The notes: a model not told the origin generated them from the letters alone. Shown: positions 35,502 through 45,030, numbered from the stretch's first letter. The stretch: 64,000 nucleotides of DNA from Thalassospira xianhensis MCCC 1A02616 (GCF_003326475.1 NZ_JPWA01000011.1:62001-126000), one strand, 5' to 3'. A program made the numbers and translations.

Positions 35502-36845
35502 TCACGACCGGTCATCCGCATCCGATACCGCTGCCAGCTTTGGCAGCAACTTGCCGATGATCGCAAAAGCTTCATCGACCTGTTCGAACGGAATGGTCAG
35601 CGGGGCCAGAAGGCGCACCACATTGGCGTGTTCACCACTTGGCATCAACAATAGCCCGCTTGCACGAGCCAGTTGCAATAATGTTTGCAGACGTTTCGGC
35701 GACGGTGCCCCGTCATCTGCAATCAGTTCGAAGGCGCGCATCGCGCCAATACCCCGCATCGCGCCAATCACATGCCCACCGGGCAAATCGCGCAACCAGG
35801 AAATATGGGTGGCGTATTTTTCGCCAAGCTGCTTGGCACGGTTCAAAATGCCGTCTGTTTCCAGCACCTCGAACACACCGGTTGCCGCCGCACACGCCAC
35901 CGGATTGCCGGAATAAGTCCCGCCCAGACCACCGGGCATCAGGGCATTCATCACATCCTCCGCCCCCGTAATCGCAGCCAGCGGAAAACCACCGCCAATA
36001 CCCTTGCCCATCACGATAATATCGGGGCAGACATTGGCATGCTCGATGGCAAACATTTTACCCGTCCGGCCAAAGCCCGACTGGATTTCATCAGCAATCA
36101 GAACCATGCCATTGGCATCGCAAAGACGGCGCAGTTCGACAAGAAATTCCGCGTCACAGGCCCTGAAACCACCTTCGCCCTGCACGGGTTCGATCACCAC
36201 GGCACCAATGCTGCCCGGATCGACCGATACGGCAAATAATTTGGCAATTGCGTCCATTGCATCGGCCACCGATACACCGGTTTCACGGCAGGGATATGGC
36301 AAATGGTAAACCGGCCCCGGAAGCGGCCCAAGCCCGGTCTTGTAGGGTTTGGTTTTACCCGTCAGCGCAAGGGTCGCAAGGGTGCGACCATGAAACGCCC
36401 CTTCAAAGGCCAGAACACCCGTCCGGCCTGTAAAGGCACGCGCAAGTTTCAGGGCATTTTCCATCGCCTCCGCCCCGGAATTGGTCAGCATTGATTTCGC
36501 CGGACCTTCGATCGGGCAGTTTTCCGCAAGCCAATCCGTCACCGCGACATAAGGTTCATGGGGCAACGCGTTAAAGCAGGAATGGGTAAAACGTTCGCAC
36601 TGCTCGGCCACACGGGCCATCACGACCGGATTGCGATGCCCGGTATTCAGCACCCCGATCCCGCCAACGAAATCGATATAGCGATTGCCGTCAATATCCC
36701 AGATTTCGGCATTCAGTGCCCGATCCATATAGACCGGATGCACATTGCGAATACCGTTTGAAACGCTGTGTTTCTGGCGTGCCGTGATGGTGGCGGCGTC
36801 CATCACGGCATCTTGTGTCTGGTTGGTCATATCATCACGGGGCAT
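35502..36845 (-). CDS. Class III aminotransferase, probable 2-aminoadipate transaminase
   Basis: A PLP-dependent omega-aminotransferase-like enzyme of 447 residues, close to GabT. PLP Lys281 lies in VMGKGIGGGFPLA, Asp252 of the cofactor pocket in ADEIQSGFGR, and the GAEAMENALKLAR and EGAFHGRT motifs are intact. By sequence alone it would be called 4-aminobutyrate aminotransferase. Its place between a pipecolate-type oxidase and an ALDH7 enzyme, with a 2-oxoadipate dioxygenase in the same operon, points to conversion of 2-aminoadipate to 2-oxoadipate. GGAG precedes the ATG by nine bases. Confidence 0.85.
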   Translation of the reverse strand: MPRDDMTNQTQDAVMDAATITARQKHSVSNGIRNVHPVYMDRALNAEIWDIDGNRYIDFVGGIGVLNTGHRNPVVMARVAEQCERFTHSCFNALPHEPYVAVTDWLAENCPIEGPAKSMLTNSGAEAMENALKLARAFTGRTGVLAFEGAFHGRTLATLALTGKTKPYKTGLGPLPGPVYHLPYPCRETGVSVADAMDAIAKLFAVSVDPGSIGAVVIEPVQGEGGFRACDAEFLVELRRLCDANGMVLIADEIQSGFGRTGKMFAIEHANVCPDIIVMGKGIGGGFPLAAITGAEDVMNALMPGGLGGTYSGNPVACAAATGVFEVLETDGILNRAKQLGEKYATHISWLRDLPGGHVIGAMRGIGAMRAFELIADDGAPSPKRLQTLLQLARASGLLLMPSGEHANVVRLLAPLTIPFEQVDEAFAIIGKLLPKLAAVSDADDRS

Positions 36846-36907
36846 GTGGGGTTGCTCCGGCTTTCATCGTTAAGATATTGATTTCGAACATTCGTTACGA
36901 AACCGAT

Positions 36908-38095
36908 TTAAATTACATTCAGTTCCAGAACCGGGGCATTGTCGCGGATGCGCTCATACCCGAATACGGACATATCAAGGGTCTGGTAGTGGCCTGCGAC
37001 GATCAGTTCCGAAAGACCACGGCCAACTGCCGGGCTTTGCTGCAAGCCATGGCCCGAAAAACCATTGGCAAAGAAGAAGTTCTTTACCTCGGGATGCGGA
37101 CCGATAATCGCGTTCTGATCCAGCAGGTTATAGGAATAATGCCCGGCCCAGGCATTGACCATCTTGATCGCCTCGAACCGTTCGCAACGCTCGTAAAGTC
37201 CCGGCCAGATGATATCGTCAAACAGGCTGTAATCGACTTCGAAGTCCCAGCATTCCGGGTCACGATCCGCGGGCGGTGCAATCCCGGTAATGAAAAGATC
37301 ACCTTCGGGACGTACATAAAGGCCACTTGGATCAATCAGCATCGGGCAGGACGCGTTAATGTCGGCCGCATCACGGCAATCAAACACAAAGATGCACCGT
37401 TTGCGCGGCTCGACCGGGATCTCCAGCCCCGCCATGCGGGCAACTTTTGATCCACCGGTTCCCGCGGCGTTGACAAGCACGCCACACCCAAACCGCCGTC
37501 CGTCTTTCAGAACCACACCCGTGACCTGATCGCCATCACGCAGAACCTCGACGACTTCGCCGTCGATATAATCGGCCCCCTGACGGCGGGCCTGTTTGCG
37601 GAAGGATTGCATCAGGGAATAGGCATCAAACCATCCCTCGCCGGTACGGCCCCAGCAGGCCGCCGCCAGATCGGATATATTCATCCACGGATATTTGGCC
37701 GCCAGTTCGTCGGGTTCCATCCAGACGATATCAGCCCCCAGCTTGGTCTGGGTTGCGTGATTCTGCCGCAGGATATCGCGCCCGGATTCGGTCGCCAGAA
37801 CCAGATAGCCCTTTTCATGGAAGGAAATATCGACTTCGGGATCAAGATCACGTTTCAGGTTGCGCAGGAATTCAATGCCAAAACCCGACATTTCAATATT
37901 GATCGGGGTCGAAAACTGCTGACGGATCGAGGCCGCCGACAGGGTTGTCGAACAGAATTCATAATTCGGGTCTTTTTCAATGACCAGAACCCGGCCCTTG
38001 AAATCATCCCGCCCGGTCAAAAACCATGCGGCGGAGCTTCCGATAACAGCCCCACCAACAATGATGACATCATAATTTTCGTCCACTGATCCCAT
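36908..38095 (-). CDS. FAD-dependent amine oxidoreductase, possible L-pipecolate oxidase
   Basis: A 395-residue DAO/FOXRED1-type flavoprotein. The dinucleotide-binding motif is VIIVGGAVIGSSAAWFL, ASIRQQFSTPINIEMS follows, and the C-terminal NGFSGHGLQQSPAVGRGLSELI is the usual flavin-covering motif of the glycine/sarcosine/D-amino-acid oxidase group. In the context of the operon it would oxidise pipecolate to piperideine-6-carboxylate, the substrate of the ALDH7 gene. Another secondary amine or D-amino acid is possible. It starts at ATG 38095 with a weak ribosome binding site. Confidence 0.8.
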   Translation of the reverse strand: MGSVDENYDVIIVGGAVIGSSAAWFLTGRDDFKGRVLVIEKDPNYEFCSTTLSAASIRQQFSTPINIEMSGFGIEFLRNLKRDLDPEVDISFHEKGYLVLATESGRDILRQNHATQTKLGADIVWMEPDELAAKYPWMNISDLAAACWGRTGEGWFDAYSLMQSFRKQARRQGADYIDGEVVEVLRDGDQVTGVVLKDGRRFGCGVLVNAAGTGGSKVARMAGLEIPVEPRKRCIFVFDCRDAADINASCPMLIDPSGLYVRPEGDLFITGIAPPADRDPECWDFEVDYSLFDDIIWPGLYERCERFEAIKMVNAWAGHYSYNLLDQNAIIGPHPEVKNFFFANGFSGHGLQQSPAVGRGLSELIVAGHYQTLDMSVFGYERIRDNAPVLELNVI

Positions 38096-38127
38096 GATCG
38101 CCTGTCACCCGATAGAATGTTTTGAAA

Positions 38128-38151
38128 CCGGAACGGTATAATCCGTTCCGG
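38128..38151 (-). other. Hairpin between the hglS-like gene and the oxidase gene
   Basis: Perfect nine-bp stem CCGGAACGG / CCGTTCCGG with a six-base loop, followed on the minus strand by TTTCAAAAC. It could act as a leaky terminator or as an RNA processing barrier that sets different levels for the first gene and the rest of the operon. Confidence 0.5.
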
Positions 38152-38172
38152 CATTCCGGCCTTTTTGCTTCC

Positions 38173-39234
38173 TTATGCCGCCTTGCTTCCGGCGGTCATT
38201 TTAAAGATGCCCTGCGCATTGCTGCTGTCAAATCGCAGATCAAGTTTTTGTTCACCGGTCGTCTCGTCACGCACGTGATCACGGCTGATGAATTCATAGA
38301 AGGAACCGGGCACATCGCGGGTCACCAGATCGCCATTGGCATCGCGCATCTGACGCAGGACACGGGTTGCCTTGAATGCGGTCTGACGCACCGATCCGGT
38401 GCTGGAAATTTCGACCTTCTCCTTCATCGGACGGCCTTTGGCGCGCTGTTCGTCGGCGACCGCCTCGATATCGTCAACCCGATCCGTTGCATGGTTGAAT
38501 GCGTTGCCTTCGGTTGAAATCCACGCCATTTCGGCCGACTCTGCCAAAAGGACCTCATAATCGGCCTCGGATACCGGGCCGTGCTGCGCGCCGAAACATT
38601 TGACCAGAACCGGCAGAAGCTTGGTCGCATCGGCAAAGCCGATATTGCCGTTAGCAGCCAGTTGATCCAGCAGGACCTTGGCACCGGGTGACAGCGGATC
38701 AACCGATTTGCCAACCGTATTGGCAACCGCCTGCTGAAAGGCCGAGCTGAATTCTTCGACATGAAGCTCGGATACAAAAAACTGCGCGATCAGTTCCGGC
38801 TCATCTGCATGGCAAAACGCCCGACCCGTCATTTTCAAACGCGACAGCGGGTAAAGACCAGCAACATCAAATCCAAGCGGGGCAAGGATGCGCGCGATGG
38901 CAACATGACCGCGCGGCAAATCCCCGGTCGCCGGGCCATCGACGGTACGAATGGCACCATGATCGAAAATGATCGGCTCGCCCGCGGCCAGTTTATCCTC
39001 GGAATAGGCTTTGCCTTCGGGAACGGCTTCCAAAAGACCATCAAACAGGATCATGTTAAGCGCCTGCGCCATCGTCAGGCGGCTGACTTTTCCGGCATCA
39101 TTCGCAGGATCGGCCAAAAGCCGGTCATTCACATCAATCATCCGAAACAGATAATCGGCTTTTTCCGCACCAAGAACAGCCTTGAGAACGGCACCAAGCT
39201 GGCTGTCTAGCGGGGATTTAACTAGCTGGGGCAT
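38173..39234 (-). CDS. hglS: DUF1338 / HglS-type 2-oxoadipate dioxygenase/decarboxylase
   Basis: DUF1338 proteins of the HglS type are Fe(II) enzymes that turn 2-oxoadipate, with O2 and loss of CO2, into D-2-hydroxyglutarate; they close lysine catabolism in Pseudomonas putida and plants. The candidate metal ligands are His92 in FDHGAIRTV, His248 in NAFNHATDRVDD and Glu314 in PGSFYEFI. The start at 39234 has AAGGAG eight bases upstream; the open frame continues 58 codons into the regulatory gap. At 353 residues it is shorter than the Pseudomonas and E. coli YdcJ proteins (about 450). First gene of the minus-strand operon. Confidence 0.85.
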   Translation of the reverse strand: MPQLVKSPLDSQLGAVLKAVLGAEKADYLFRMIDVNDRLLADPANDAGKVSRLTMAQALNMILFDGLLEAVPEGKAYSEDKLAAGEPIIFDHGAIRTVDGPATGDLPRGHVAIARILAPLGFDVAGLYPLSRLKMTGRAFCHADEPELIAQFFVSELHVEEFSSAFQQAVANTVGKSVDPLSPGAKVLLDQLAANGNIGFADATKLLPVLVKCFGAQHGPVSEADYEVLLAESAEMAWISTEGNAFNHATDRVDDIEAVADEQRAKGRPMKEKVEISSTGSVRQTAFKATRVLRQMRDANGDLVTRDVPGSFYEFISRDHVRDETTGEQKLDLRFDSSNAQGIFKMTAGSKAA

Positions 39235-39359
39235 TTCTGCCTCTCCTTCCGTAATATTATCAATTACCCGATCAATTTTACTGTCCGGAAGGATCATGTG
39301 GTGGCACGAGGGGTTCCGAACCATTGAAATGCTAAGGCTTGGCAGGAATTCTAACAAAC

Positions 39360-39395
39360 GATATATTCGCACCATATCATTCCATTTGGTAATGA
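39360..39395. promoter_or_regulatory. Two dyads in the LysR/hglS divergent region
   Basis: GATAT-N9-ATATC (39360-39378) and TCATT-N9-AATGA (39377-39395) have the same five-nine-five geometry and lie end to end, just upstream of the LysR gene. They are candidate binding sites for that regulator. Confidence 0.4.
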
Positions 39396-39413
39396 ACTTG
39401 GGGATCAAAACAC

Positions 39414-40331
39414 ATGCGTCGCGTCCTGCCGTCCCTGACAGCCCTGCAATTTTTCGAAAGCTCCGCCCGGCATCTCAGCTTTACCCGTGCGGCCGAGGAA
39501 CTGAATGTGACGCAAAGCGCCATTAGCCGCCAGATCCGCGCACTAGAGGAATATCTGGGCCGGGATCTTTTTCGCCGGGTAAAAAAACGCCTGAAACTGA
39601 CGGCGGCGGGCGAAGCCTATGCCGCACAGGTGCGCGACCTTCTCGACCGGGCAGAAGCCGCAACCCTGCAGGTCATGGCTTATTCCGATGCCGGCGGGAT
39701 GCTGAATGTCGGGACATTGCCGACCTTTGGCGCACGCTGGCTGGTGCCGCGACTGGGGGATTTCAAAACCACATGGCCCGATATCCAGCTTAACCTGATC
39801 ACCCAGACCCGCGAATTCAATTTCAGCCGCGAAGGCATCGATATCGCCATCCATTTTGGCGAAGACAACATGCCCGGCTGCGTGTTTCACCGCCTGATGG
39901 GCGAAACCCTGATTGCGGTTTGCGCGCCCAAAATCCTTAAGGAAAACGACGATCTGCCGATTGCGCGCGAACGGGTCCGCAATTGCACCCTGTTGCAACA
40001 TTCCACCCGTCCACGCGCCTGGCAGGACTGGTTGGCCGCCACCGGTGTTGCGGTTGTGGATGAACTTGCCGGTCCCCGGTTCGAACATTTCCACATGGTG
40101 ATTCAGGCCGCCGTTGCCGGATTGGGGCTGGCCCTTCTGCCGGAATTTCTGGTGCGCGAAGAACTTGATAACGGGCGGCTTGTCGCCCCGTTTGACGTCT
40201 CGATCCCCAACCGGCATGCCTATTACGTTGTTTATCCCGAAGAAAAGGAAAACAACTTTGCGGTTCGCGCCTTCCGCGACTGGATCATCGCGACATGCAG
40301 GGCGGAATCAGCACAATCAACCGCCGCATGA
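39414..40331 (+). CDS. LysR-family regulator (GcvA-like), probable regulator of lysine catabolism
   Basis: A 305-residue LysR-type transcription factor. The winged helix-turn-helix is at the N-terminus (LSFTRAAEELNVTQSAISRQIRALEEYLG), followed by the linker helix and a periplasmic-binding-protein-like effector domain containing LPTFGARWLVPRL, the GcvA-group signature. GGGGA lies nine bases before the ATG. It diverges from the hglS-like gene across 179 bp, the classical arrangement for a LysR activator and its target operon, so lysine, pipecolate or 2-aminoadipate are plausible effectors. Confidence 0.9.
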   Translation: MRRVLPSLTALQFFESSARHLSFTRAAEELNVTQSAISRQIRALEEYLGRDLFRRVKKRLKLTAAGEAYAAQVRDLLDRAEAATLQVMAYSDAGGMLNVGTLPTFGARWLVPRLGDFKTTWPDIQLNLITQTREFNFSREGIDIAIHFGEDNMPGCVFHRLMGETLIAVCAPKILKENDDLPIARERVRNCTLLQHSTRPRAWQDWLAATGVAVVDELAGPRFEHFHMVIQAAVAGLGLALLPEFLVREELDNGRLVAPFDVSIPNRHAYYVVYPEEKENNFAVRAFRDWIIATCRAESAQSTAA

Positions 40332-40457
40332 CACCAACTGATCATATATCCTGACAACGAATTTCATTGCCGATTGAATTCGCCAACCCTAAAGTTCCCA
40401 CCCATATGTATAAGAACCGCCATCCGCGCGGTCAGACCGGGGTAAGGGGAATTGGCT

Positions 40458-42173
40458 GTGTCGCAACTGGAAAATCGTCTGGCGCTTTATAATGTTCTGC
40501 CCAGAACGTTTGGCGCTTTGCGCAAGGCATCCGGACTGATCCACGATCAATCCGCCAAGCGCGCCGAGGGCTTTTACAAAACCATCAGCCAAAGTGACGA
40601 TCTGAAAGCCACCCCGCTTTCGGATGCGACCATCGCATCCCTGACGAAATCATTGCAAAATCACTGGAAAAACCTGTTTGACGGCAAGATTGACGAGGCT
40701 TTCGTCATCCAGGCCAGCCAGATCGGCCAGGCCCACGAAGCCCACGGCATTACCCCCAAACTTTACATCGCGACCTATAATGCGATCACCGATGCCCTGA
40801 TCGAGGCGATCATTACCCGCCATCGATGGAACGCCGGTCAGGCGGCAAGCATTGTCACCTCGCTCACCTCGGTGATGCTGCTTGATATCGAACTGACGCT
40901 GACCGCCTATTGCGATGCCAGTGCTATCAAACGCCATAACGCATCGGAAAATGCCTTCGCCGATCAGCAGCTTGATCGCACGATGGATCTGTCCGTTGCG
41001 ATCAATCAAAGTGCCGTATCCAATGCCCGCATGATGAATGTCATCGAGGATGTCGACCGCAAGGCACAATCGATTTCGGCCGCCATTGATCAAATGGTTT
41101 CAGGCATCAGCCACATTGCCGAGAATGGCCGCGCTGCTGCCGATAACGCGACCGATGCCATCACCGCCACACGCAATGGCCAGCAAACCGTCAAGGAAGC
41201 GGTTGGCAGCATGGATGACATTGCACACGCGGTTTCCGATGCATCAGGCCGGGTCGACGCCCTGGCCGAGGCATCCGAAAAAATCGGCGAGATCGTCGCA
41301 TCAATCGAAGCAATTGCTGCCGAAACCAACCTTCTGGCGCTCAACGCCACAATCGAGGCCGCCCGCGCGGGCGAAGCCGGCAAGGGATTTGCCGTCGTCG
41401 CGGGCGAGGTCAAGGCCCTTAGCCAGCAGACCGCCCGCGCGACCGAGGAAATCCGCAGCCGCATTGTCAATCTGCAGGGCGAAACACAGGGTATTGTTGA
41501 TGCCATGGCGCGCGGCAATGATGCCGTATCACGCGGCCAGAATGTGATGAATGACGTTGCTCGCGAAATGGGCGACATCGGCACCAAGATGGAAGACACG
41601 ACGCGTCGTATCGCCGATATTTCAACCATCCTTGATGAACAGAACAAGGCAACCGATGCCGTCCGCGATGGCATTACCGGCATCGCCGGGCAAACCGGCG
41701 GGCAGGTTGCAGCCATCCGGTCCGCCATTGGTGTTATCGGACAGGTCGAAGGCCTGATCGAAACACAGGTTTCCGAACTGGTTCAGTATGAAATTCCAAA
41801 CCGGACCATACGAAGTGCCCGCGCCGAACATGCCGTCTTCTTCAAATCCGTTGCCGAACTTTTGGCCGGACTGGGCAGCAGCTCCGATATCCATATGGGC
41901 GATGCCAAAACCTGCCGGTTTGGCAAATGGTATGACAGCCCAGCATCAAAGCCGTTCCGCCATCTTCCGTCTTTCGATGCAATCCGGGCACCGCATCTGG
42001 CTCAACACGAAGCCGGTCATGCGGCGGTCACTGCCTTCAAGAACCGCGACATTATTGCCGCGGAAAAGGCCTTCGCCCGCATGGAAACCGCGACCCATGA
42101 CGTCCTGCAGAAACTCGATCAACTGGCAAACGAAGCACGCAATATCACCCCACTTTCCGAAGCCGTCGAGTAA
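40458..42173 (+). CDS. Cytoplasmic globin-coupled chemoreceptor with CZB domain
   Basis: A soluble methyl-accepting chemotaxis protein of 571 residues with no membrane helix. The first 160 residues look like a globin-coupled sensor, with probable proximal haem ligand His93 in [20 protein letters not shown]. The signalling domain has the invariant hairpin tip region [20 protein letters not shown]. The C-terminus is a CZB zinc-binding domain, with His458, Cys486 in CRFGKW, and His513/His517 as candidate ligands. The GTG at 40458 is chosen because AGGGGAA precedes it at eight bases. It should sense oxygen or redox and zinc, and signal to CheA. Confidence 0.88.
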   Translation: MSQLENRLALYNVLPRTFGALRKASGLIHDQSAKRAEGFYKTISQSDDLKATPLSDATIASLTKSLQNHWKNLFDGKIDEAFVIQASQIGQAHEAHGITPKLYIATYNAITDALIEAIITRHRWNAGQAASIVTSLTSVMLLDIELTLTAYCDASAIKRHNASENAFADQQLDRTMDLSVAINQSAVSNARMMNVIEDVDRKAQSISAAIDQMVSGISHIAENGRAAADNATDAITATRNGQQTVKEAVGSMDDIAHAVSDASGRVDALAEASEKIGEIVASIEAIAAETNLLALNATIEAARAGEAGKGFAVVAGEVKALSQQTARATEEIRSRIVNLQGETQGIVDAMARGNDAVSRGQNVMNDVAREMGDIGTKMEDTTRRIADISTILDEQNKATDAVRDGITGIAGQTGGQVAAIRSAIGVIGQVEGLIETQVSELVQYEIPNRTIRSARAEHAVFFKSVAELLAGLGSSSDIHMGDAKTCRFGKWYDSPASKPFRHLPSFDAIRAPHLAQHEAGHAAVTAFKNRDIIAAEKAFARMETATHDVLQKLDQLANEARNITPLSEAVE

Positions 42174-42186
42174 CTCACTCCCGCTC

Positions 42187-42218
42187 AAAAGAAAGCCCGG
42201 ACGGTCTAATGTCCGGGC
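42187..42218 (-). terminator. Terminator of the MFS transporter gene
   Basis: Stem GCCCGGAC / GTCCGGGC with an eight-base loop. On the minus strand it is followed by TTTCTTTT, so it mainly serves the transporter gene; the chemoreceptor on the other strand ends beside it. Confidence 0.75.
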
Positions 42219-42250
42219 AATCGAGTCTGATAAAAGCGATACGTGAAACG

Positions 42251-43525
42251 TTATCCGCCGATCTTTTGTGCCGATCCCGCACGAAGGGCTGCAATCATCT
42301 GAATACACACAATCGCAAACAGGAAGGACAAGGCCGCCTCCCAGTTGCCAAGCACATCATGCAGGGCCCCAAACAAAACCGGGCCGACCGCGGCCAGCAA
42401 ATAGCCGACCGACTGGCACATACCCGACAACCGTGCCGAAGTCTGCGGGTCCGCGCCGCGGATACCCACCAGCGTCAATGCAATACTGATCATCGCCCCC
42501 TGTCCAAGCCCCATGCAGAACGCCCAAAGATAGGGAAGCTCGGTCGTGGCAAAAACAAACCCCGGAATACCGATCATCAGCGGAACATGCAAAATGACCA
42601 TCGCCAGTTTCTTGTTGGCGATTTTCGAATAGATCAGCGGTGCGGCAAACGCGGCCGGGATACCAAACACGTTAAAGATGGTCAGAAGGGTTGCGGCCTC
42701 TCCCTCGGAAATGCCGCTATCGATGAAGACCTTCGCGACCCAGGCCGTGCCTGTATAAAACATCAGCGACTGGCACCCGAAAAACAGGGCAAGCCACCAT
42801 GCCTCGACATTTTTCCACAGCGAAACCTGTGTGACAGAAACGGGTGCAGGTCCCTTGTGGCGGTAACGCAACATTGGCAGCCACAATAGAAAGGCAAGGG
42901 CTGCAAACACCGCCCAGATCCCCAATGAATACCGCCAATCACCATCTGCCGCATTTCGTATCGGAATGGCAACGAATGCTGCAACAGTTGCACCTGTCGA
43001 CATTGTAAAGGTGTAAAGTGCGGTGATCAGCGCAACACGGGTCGGGAAACTGCGCCGCACCAGCGACGGTGTTAGCACGTTTAAAACAGCAATCGCCGAT
43101 CCAAGAATGATCGTGCCAACGATCATGATGCCATAGCTGCCGGTCGCACGCAGGCCCTGCCCCACCGCAATAAACAGCAGCATGGTCAGAAGCGTTGCCT
43201 CCAACCCGAACCGCTGCCCAAGGCGTGGGGCGAAGATCGACAATACGCCAAAACTAAGGACCGGGATCGTCGTCAGCAGACCAAGCTGCACGCCCGAAAG
43301 CTGCAGATCAACGCCGACAATCTCGGCAAGCGGCCCCATGGCAACGATACTGCCACGCATGTTCGCCGCCAAAAGCAACAAGGCCAGCAAAAAGCCGATA
43401 TGCGGACCAAGGTGACGAAATCCTCGCGCTGCAGGATCGGCGGATCGAATGTCTTCATTCTGCTGCGTTGGGGACACAGCAGACAAGGTTTCAGACGGTG
43501 CAACACCGTCCTGATTTTGGGTCAT
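42251..43525 (-). CDS. MFS transporter, CynX/NimT type
   Basis: A 424-residue inner membrane transporter with about 12 hydrophobic helices beginning near residue 42. The segment LLLLAANMRGSIVAMGPLAEIV is typical of the CynX family (cyanate and 2-nitroimidazole transporters), as is LGQGAMISIALTLVGIRGADP in the second half. A cytoplasmic N-terminal extension of about 38 residues is polar. The substrate is unknown. It is transcribed alone. Confidence 0.88.
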   Translation of the reverse strand: MTQNQDGVAPSETLSAVSPTQQNEDIRSADPAARGFRHLGPHIGFLLALLLLAANMRGSIVAMGPLAEIVGVDLQLSGVQLGLLTTIPVLSFGVLSIFAPRLGQRFGLEATLLTMLLFIAVGQGLRATGSYGIMIVGTIILGSAIAVLNVLTPSLVRRSFPTRVALITALYTFTMSTGATVAAFVAIPIRNAADGDWRYSLGIWAVFAALAFLLWLPMLRYRHKGPAPVSVTQVSLWKNVEAWWLALFFGCQSLMFYTGTAWVAKVFIDSGISEGEAATLLTIFNVFGIPAAFAAPLIYSKIANKKLAMVILHVPLMIGIPGFVFATTELPYLWAFCMGLGQGAMISIALTLVGIRGADPQTSARLSGMCQSVGYLLAAVGPVLFGALHDVLGNWEAALSFLFAIVCIQMIAALRAGSAQKIGG

Positions 43526-43843
43526 CGGAATACTCCGGCAAGGGTGGTGGCGGGGAAAGCCTGAGTATCACGGGCCTGAAAGCCCGAAATTGCGGAAACG
43601 AGCTGCAAAACTACGGAAGCAGTACGAGAACCTGTCTGATTTTGTCCGCGACATGGGGACATAATATATGTGTCACCCGTGGCACTTTTGGCAGATTTTC
43701 GAACGTTTCCAGAATTTTGCTTTGTTTGGCCGCATGCTAGCCGCAGAAACCGGGTCGCTCAACGCAAATCCGACAATTCGGGATTGCCGGCAAGGCAAAA
43801 CAAGCCCTCCCCGCCGGTCACCCTTGTAAAAACGAAGCTGCCC
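43526..43843. other. Upstream region of the MFS gene, no gene seen
   Basis: A 318-bp gap. Open frames on the plus strand (for example 43468-43740) have no ribosome binding site or similarity. AT-rich ATAATATATG at 43661-43670 next to GTGTCACCCGTGGCAC is the only notable element and may be part of the transporter promoter. Confidence 0.4.
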
Positions 43844-44749
43844 TTACACAAATAATTCCCCGGATGCCGCAAGCACCGCACCACCAGACAATTTGATGAA
43901 ATCACCATCCAGCTCGATGCGAATCACACTGGGCCGGTCCATTTCAACGCCCTGTATGATCCTGACCGATGCGTTCACATCCGCATAACCGTACTTCGCC
44001 AATTGCCAGGCCAGCGGCCCCGCGGCACTGCCCGTTGCCGGGTCCTCGACAATACCGGCAATCGGATTGAAGAAACGCGCATGCGCGGTCATGCTTCTGT
44101 CTTCCGGATCAAGCGAGAACAGATAAATCCCCTCCGCCCCAACCGTTGCCAGAATATCGCGAAGACGGCGCACATCGGGTTCCACATTGGTAATGACAGA
44201 TCGGCTACGCATCGGGACCAGAAGATGTGCCGTGCCGGTGTAAACGGTTTGCACCGGTACATTGCCAATACCAATGTCGTCACGCGAAATACCAAGCACC
44301 AAGGCAAGCGCATCCAGATCAGAAAGAACCGCCCGGCCTTCTGCTGGTGCCTGATCCATGGTCACAGTAATCCCGTCTTTTCCTTTCAGGACTTCAACAG
44401 GCAGATCACGACCACCGATTTCCTGGGTAAATTCCCTCTGACCGGCGGGTAGCAAACCAAGATGACCAAGCAGCCACCATGCCCCCAAAGCATTGTGACC
44501 GGTTCCGCCAACCTCGACCCCCGCACCGGTAAAGGAGCGAAGTTTCCAATCCGCACCGCCGGCAGTTTTCGGACGCATCAGGAAGGTCGTTTCAGACAAA
44601 TTGAACTCGCGCGATATCGCCTGCATCACGGTGGTCGATAAATCATCCGCATCCATCACCACCGCAAGCGGATTGCCGCCAAGCACCGATGACGCAAAAA
44701 CATCAACGATATGATACGGATGAGTTTTCGTCGTTTTCGCGATGCTCAT
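43844..44749 (-). CDS. PhzF-family isomerase/epimerase
   Basis: A 301-residue PhzF-like protein with two similar alpha/beta barrels. The N-terminal motif HIVDVFASSVLGGNPLAVV, the catalytic-Glu region REFNLSETTFL, the GTGHNALGAWWLL motif and the C-terminal DPATGSAAGPLA are all present. PhzF itself isomerises trans-2,3-dihydro-3-hydroxyanthranilate; most relatives have unknown substrates. The ATG at 44749 has AGGAG six bases upstream; the longer frame is not conserved. It diverges from a LysR gene. Confidence 0.9.
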   Translation of the reverse strand: MSIAKTTKTHPYHIVDVFASSVLGGNPLAVVMDADDLSTTVMQAISREFNLSETTFLMRPKTAGGADWKLRSFTGAGVEVGGTGHNALGAWWLLGHLGLLPAGQREFTQEIGGRDLPVEVLKGKDGITVTMDQAPAEGRAVLSDLDALALVLGISRDDIGIGNVPVQTVYTGTAHLLVPMRSRSVITNVEPDVRRLRDILATVGAEGIYLFSLDPEDRSMTAHARFFNPIAGIVEDPATGSAAGPLAWQLAKYGYADVNASVRIIQGVEMDRPSVIRIELDGDFIKLSGGAVLAASGELFV

Positions 44750-44982
44750 CATGTTCTCCTGTATTTTGAAAATGACGGTAGCCCGTAAAAACACCGCACG
44801 GGCGCAATGGCAGATCGTCAAGCATCCGGGGCGTGAAACCTGCCAAGGGATCGGGATCGGCCGGTGGCGCAAAGAACATCTGAAAAAGACCGCACAGGAA
44901 ATCCTTCATTTCACCTTCCACCTTTAGATGAACTAAATCTTCTGCTCTGCCGATCCGGGATCAGCGGGCATTGCATGATTGA

Positions 44983-45005
44983 CATTCATGCAGATCGTGT
45001 GAATG
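44983..45005. promoter_or_regulatory. LysR-type dyad between the PhzF and LysR genes
   Basis: CATTCA-N11-TGAATG, a perfect six-bp inverted repeat with the 11-bp spacing typical of LysR boxes, 41 bp upstream of the LysR start codon. Confidence 0.5.
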
Positions 45006-45030
45006 GTTCAATTCATGGATTTTGAAACGA

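Noticed and set aside
43468-43855. Two short plus-strand frames upstream of the MFS gene
   Set aside because: No start signal, no similarity, and they run into flanking genes of the other strand.
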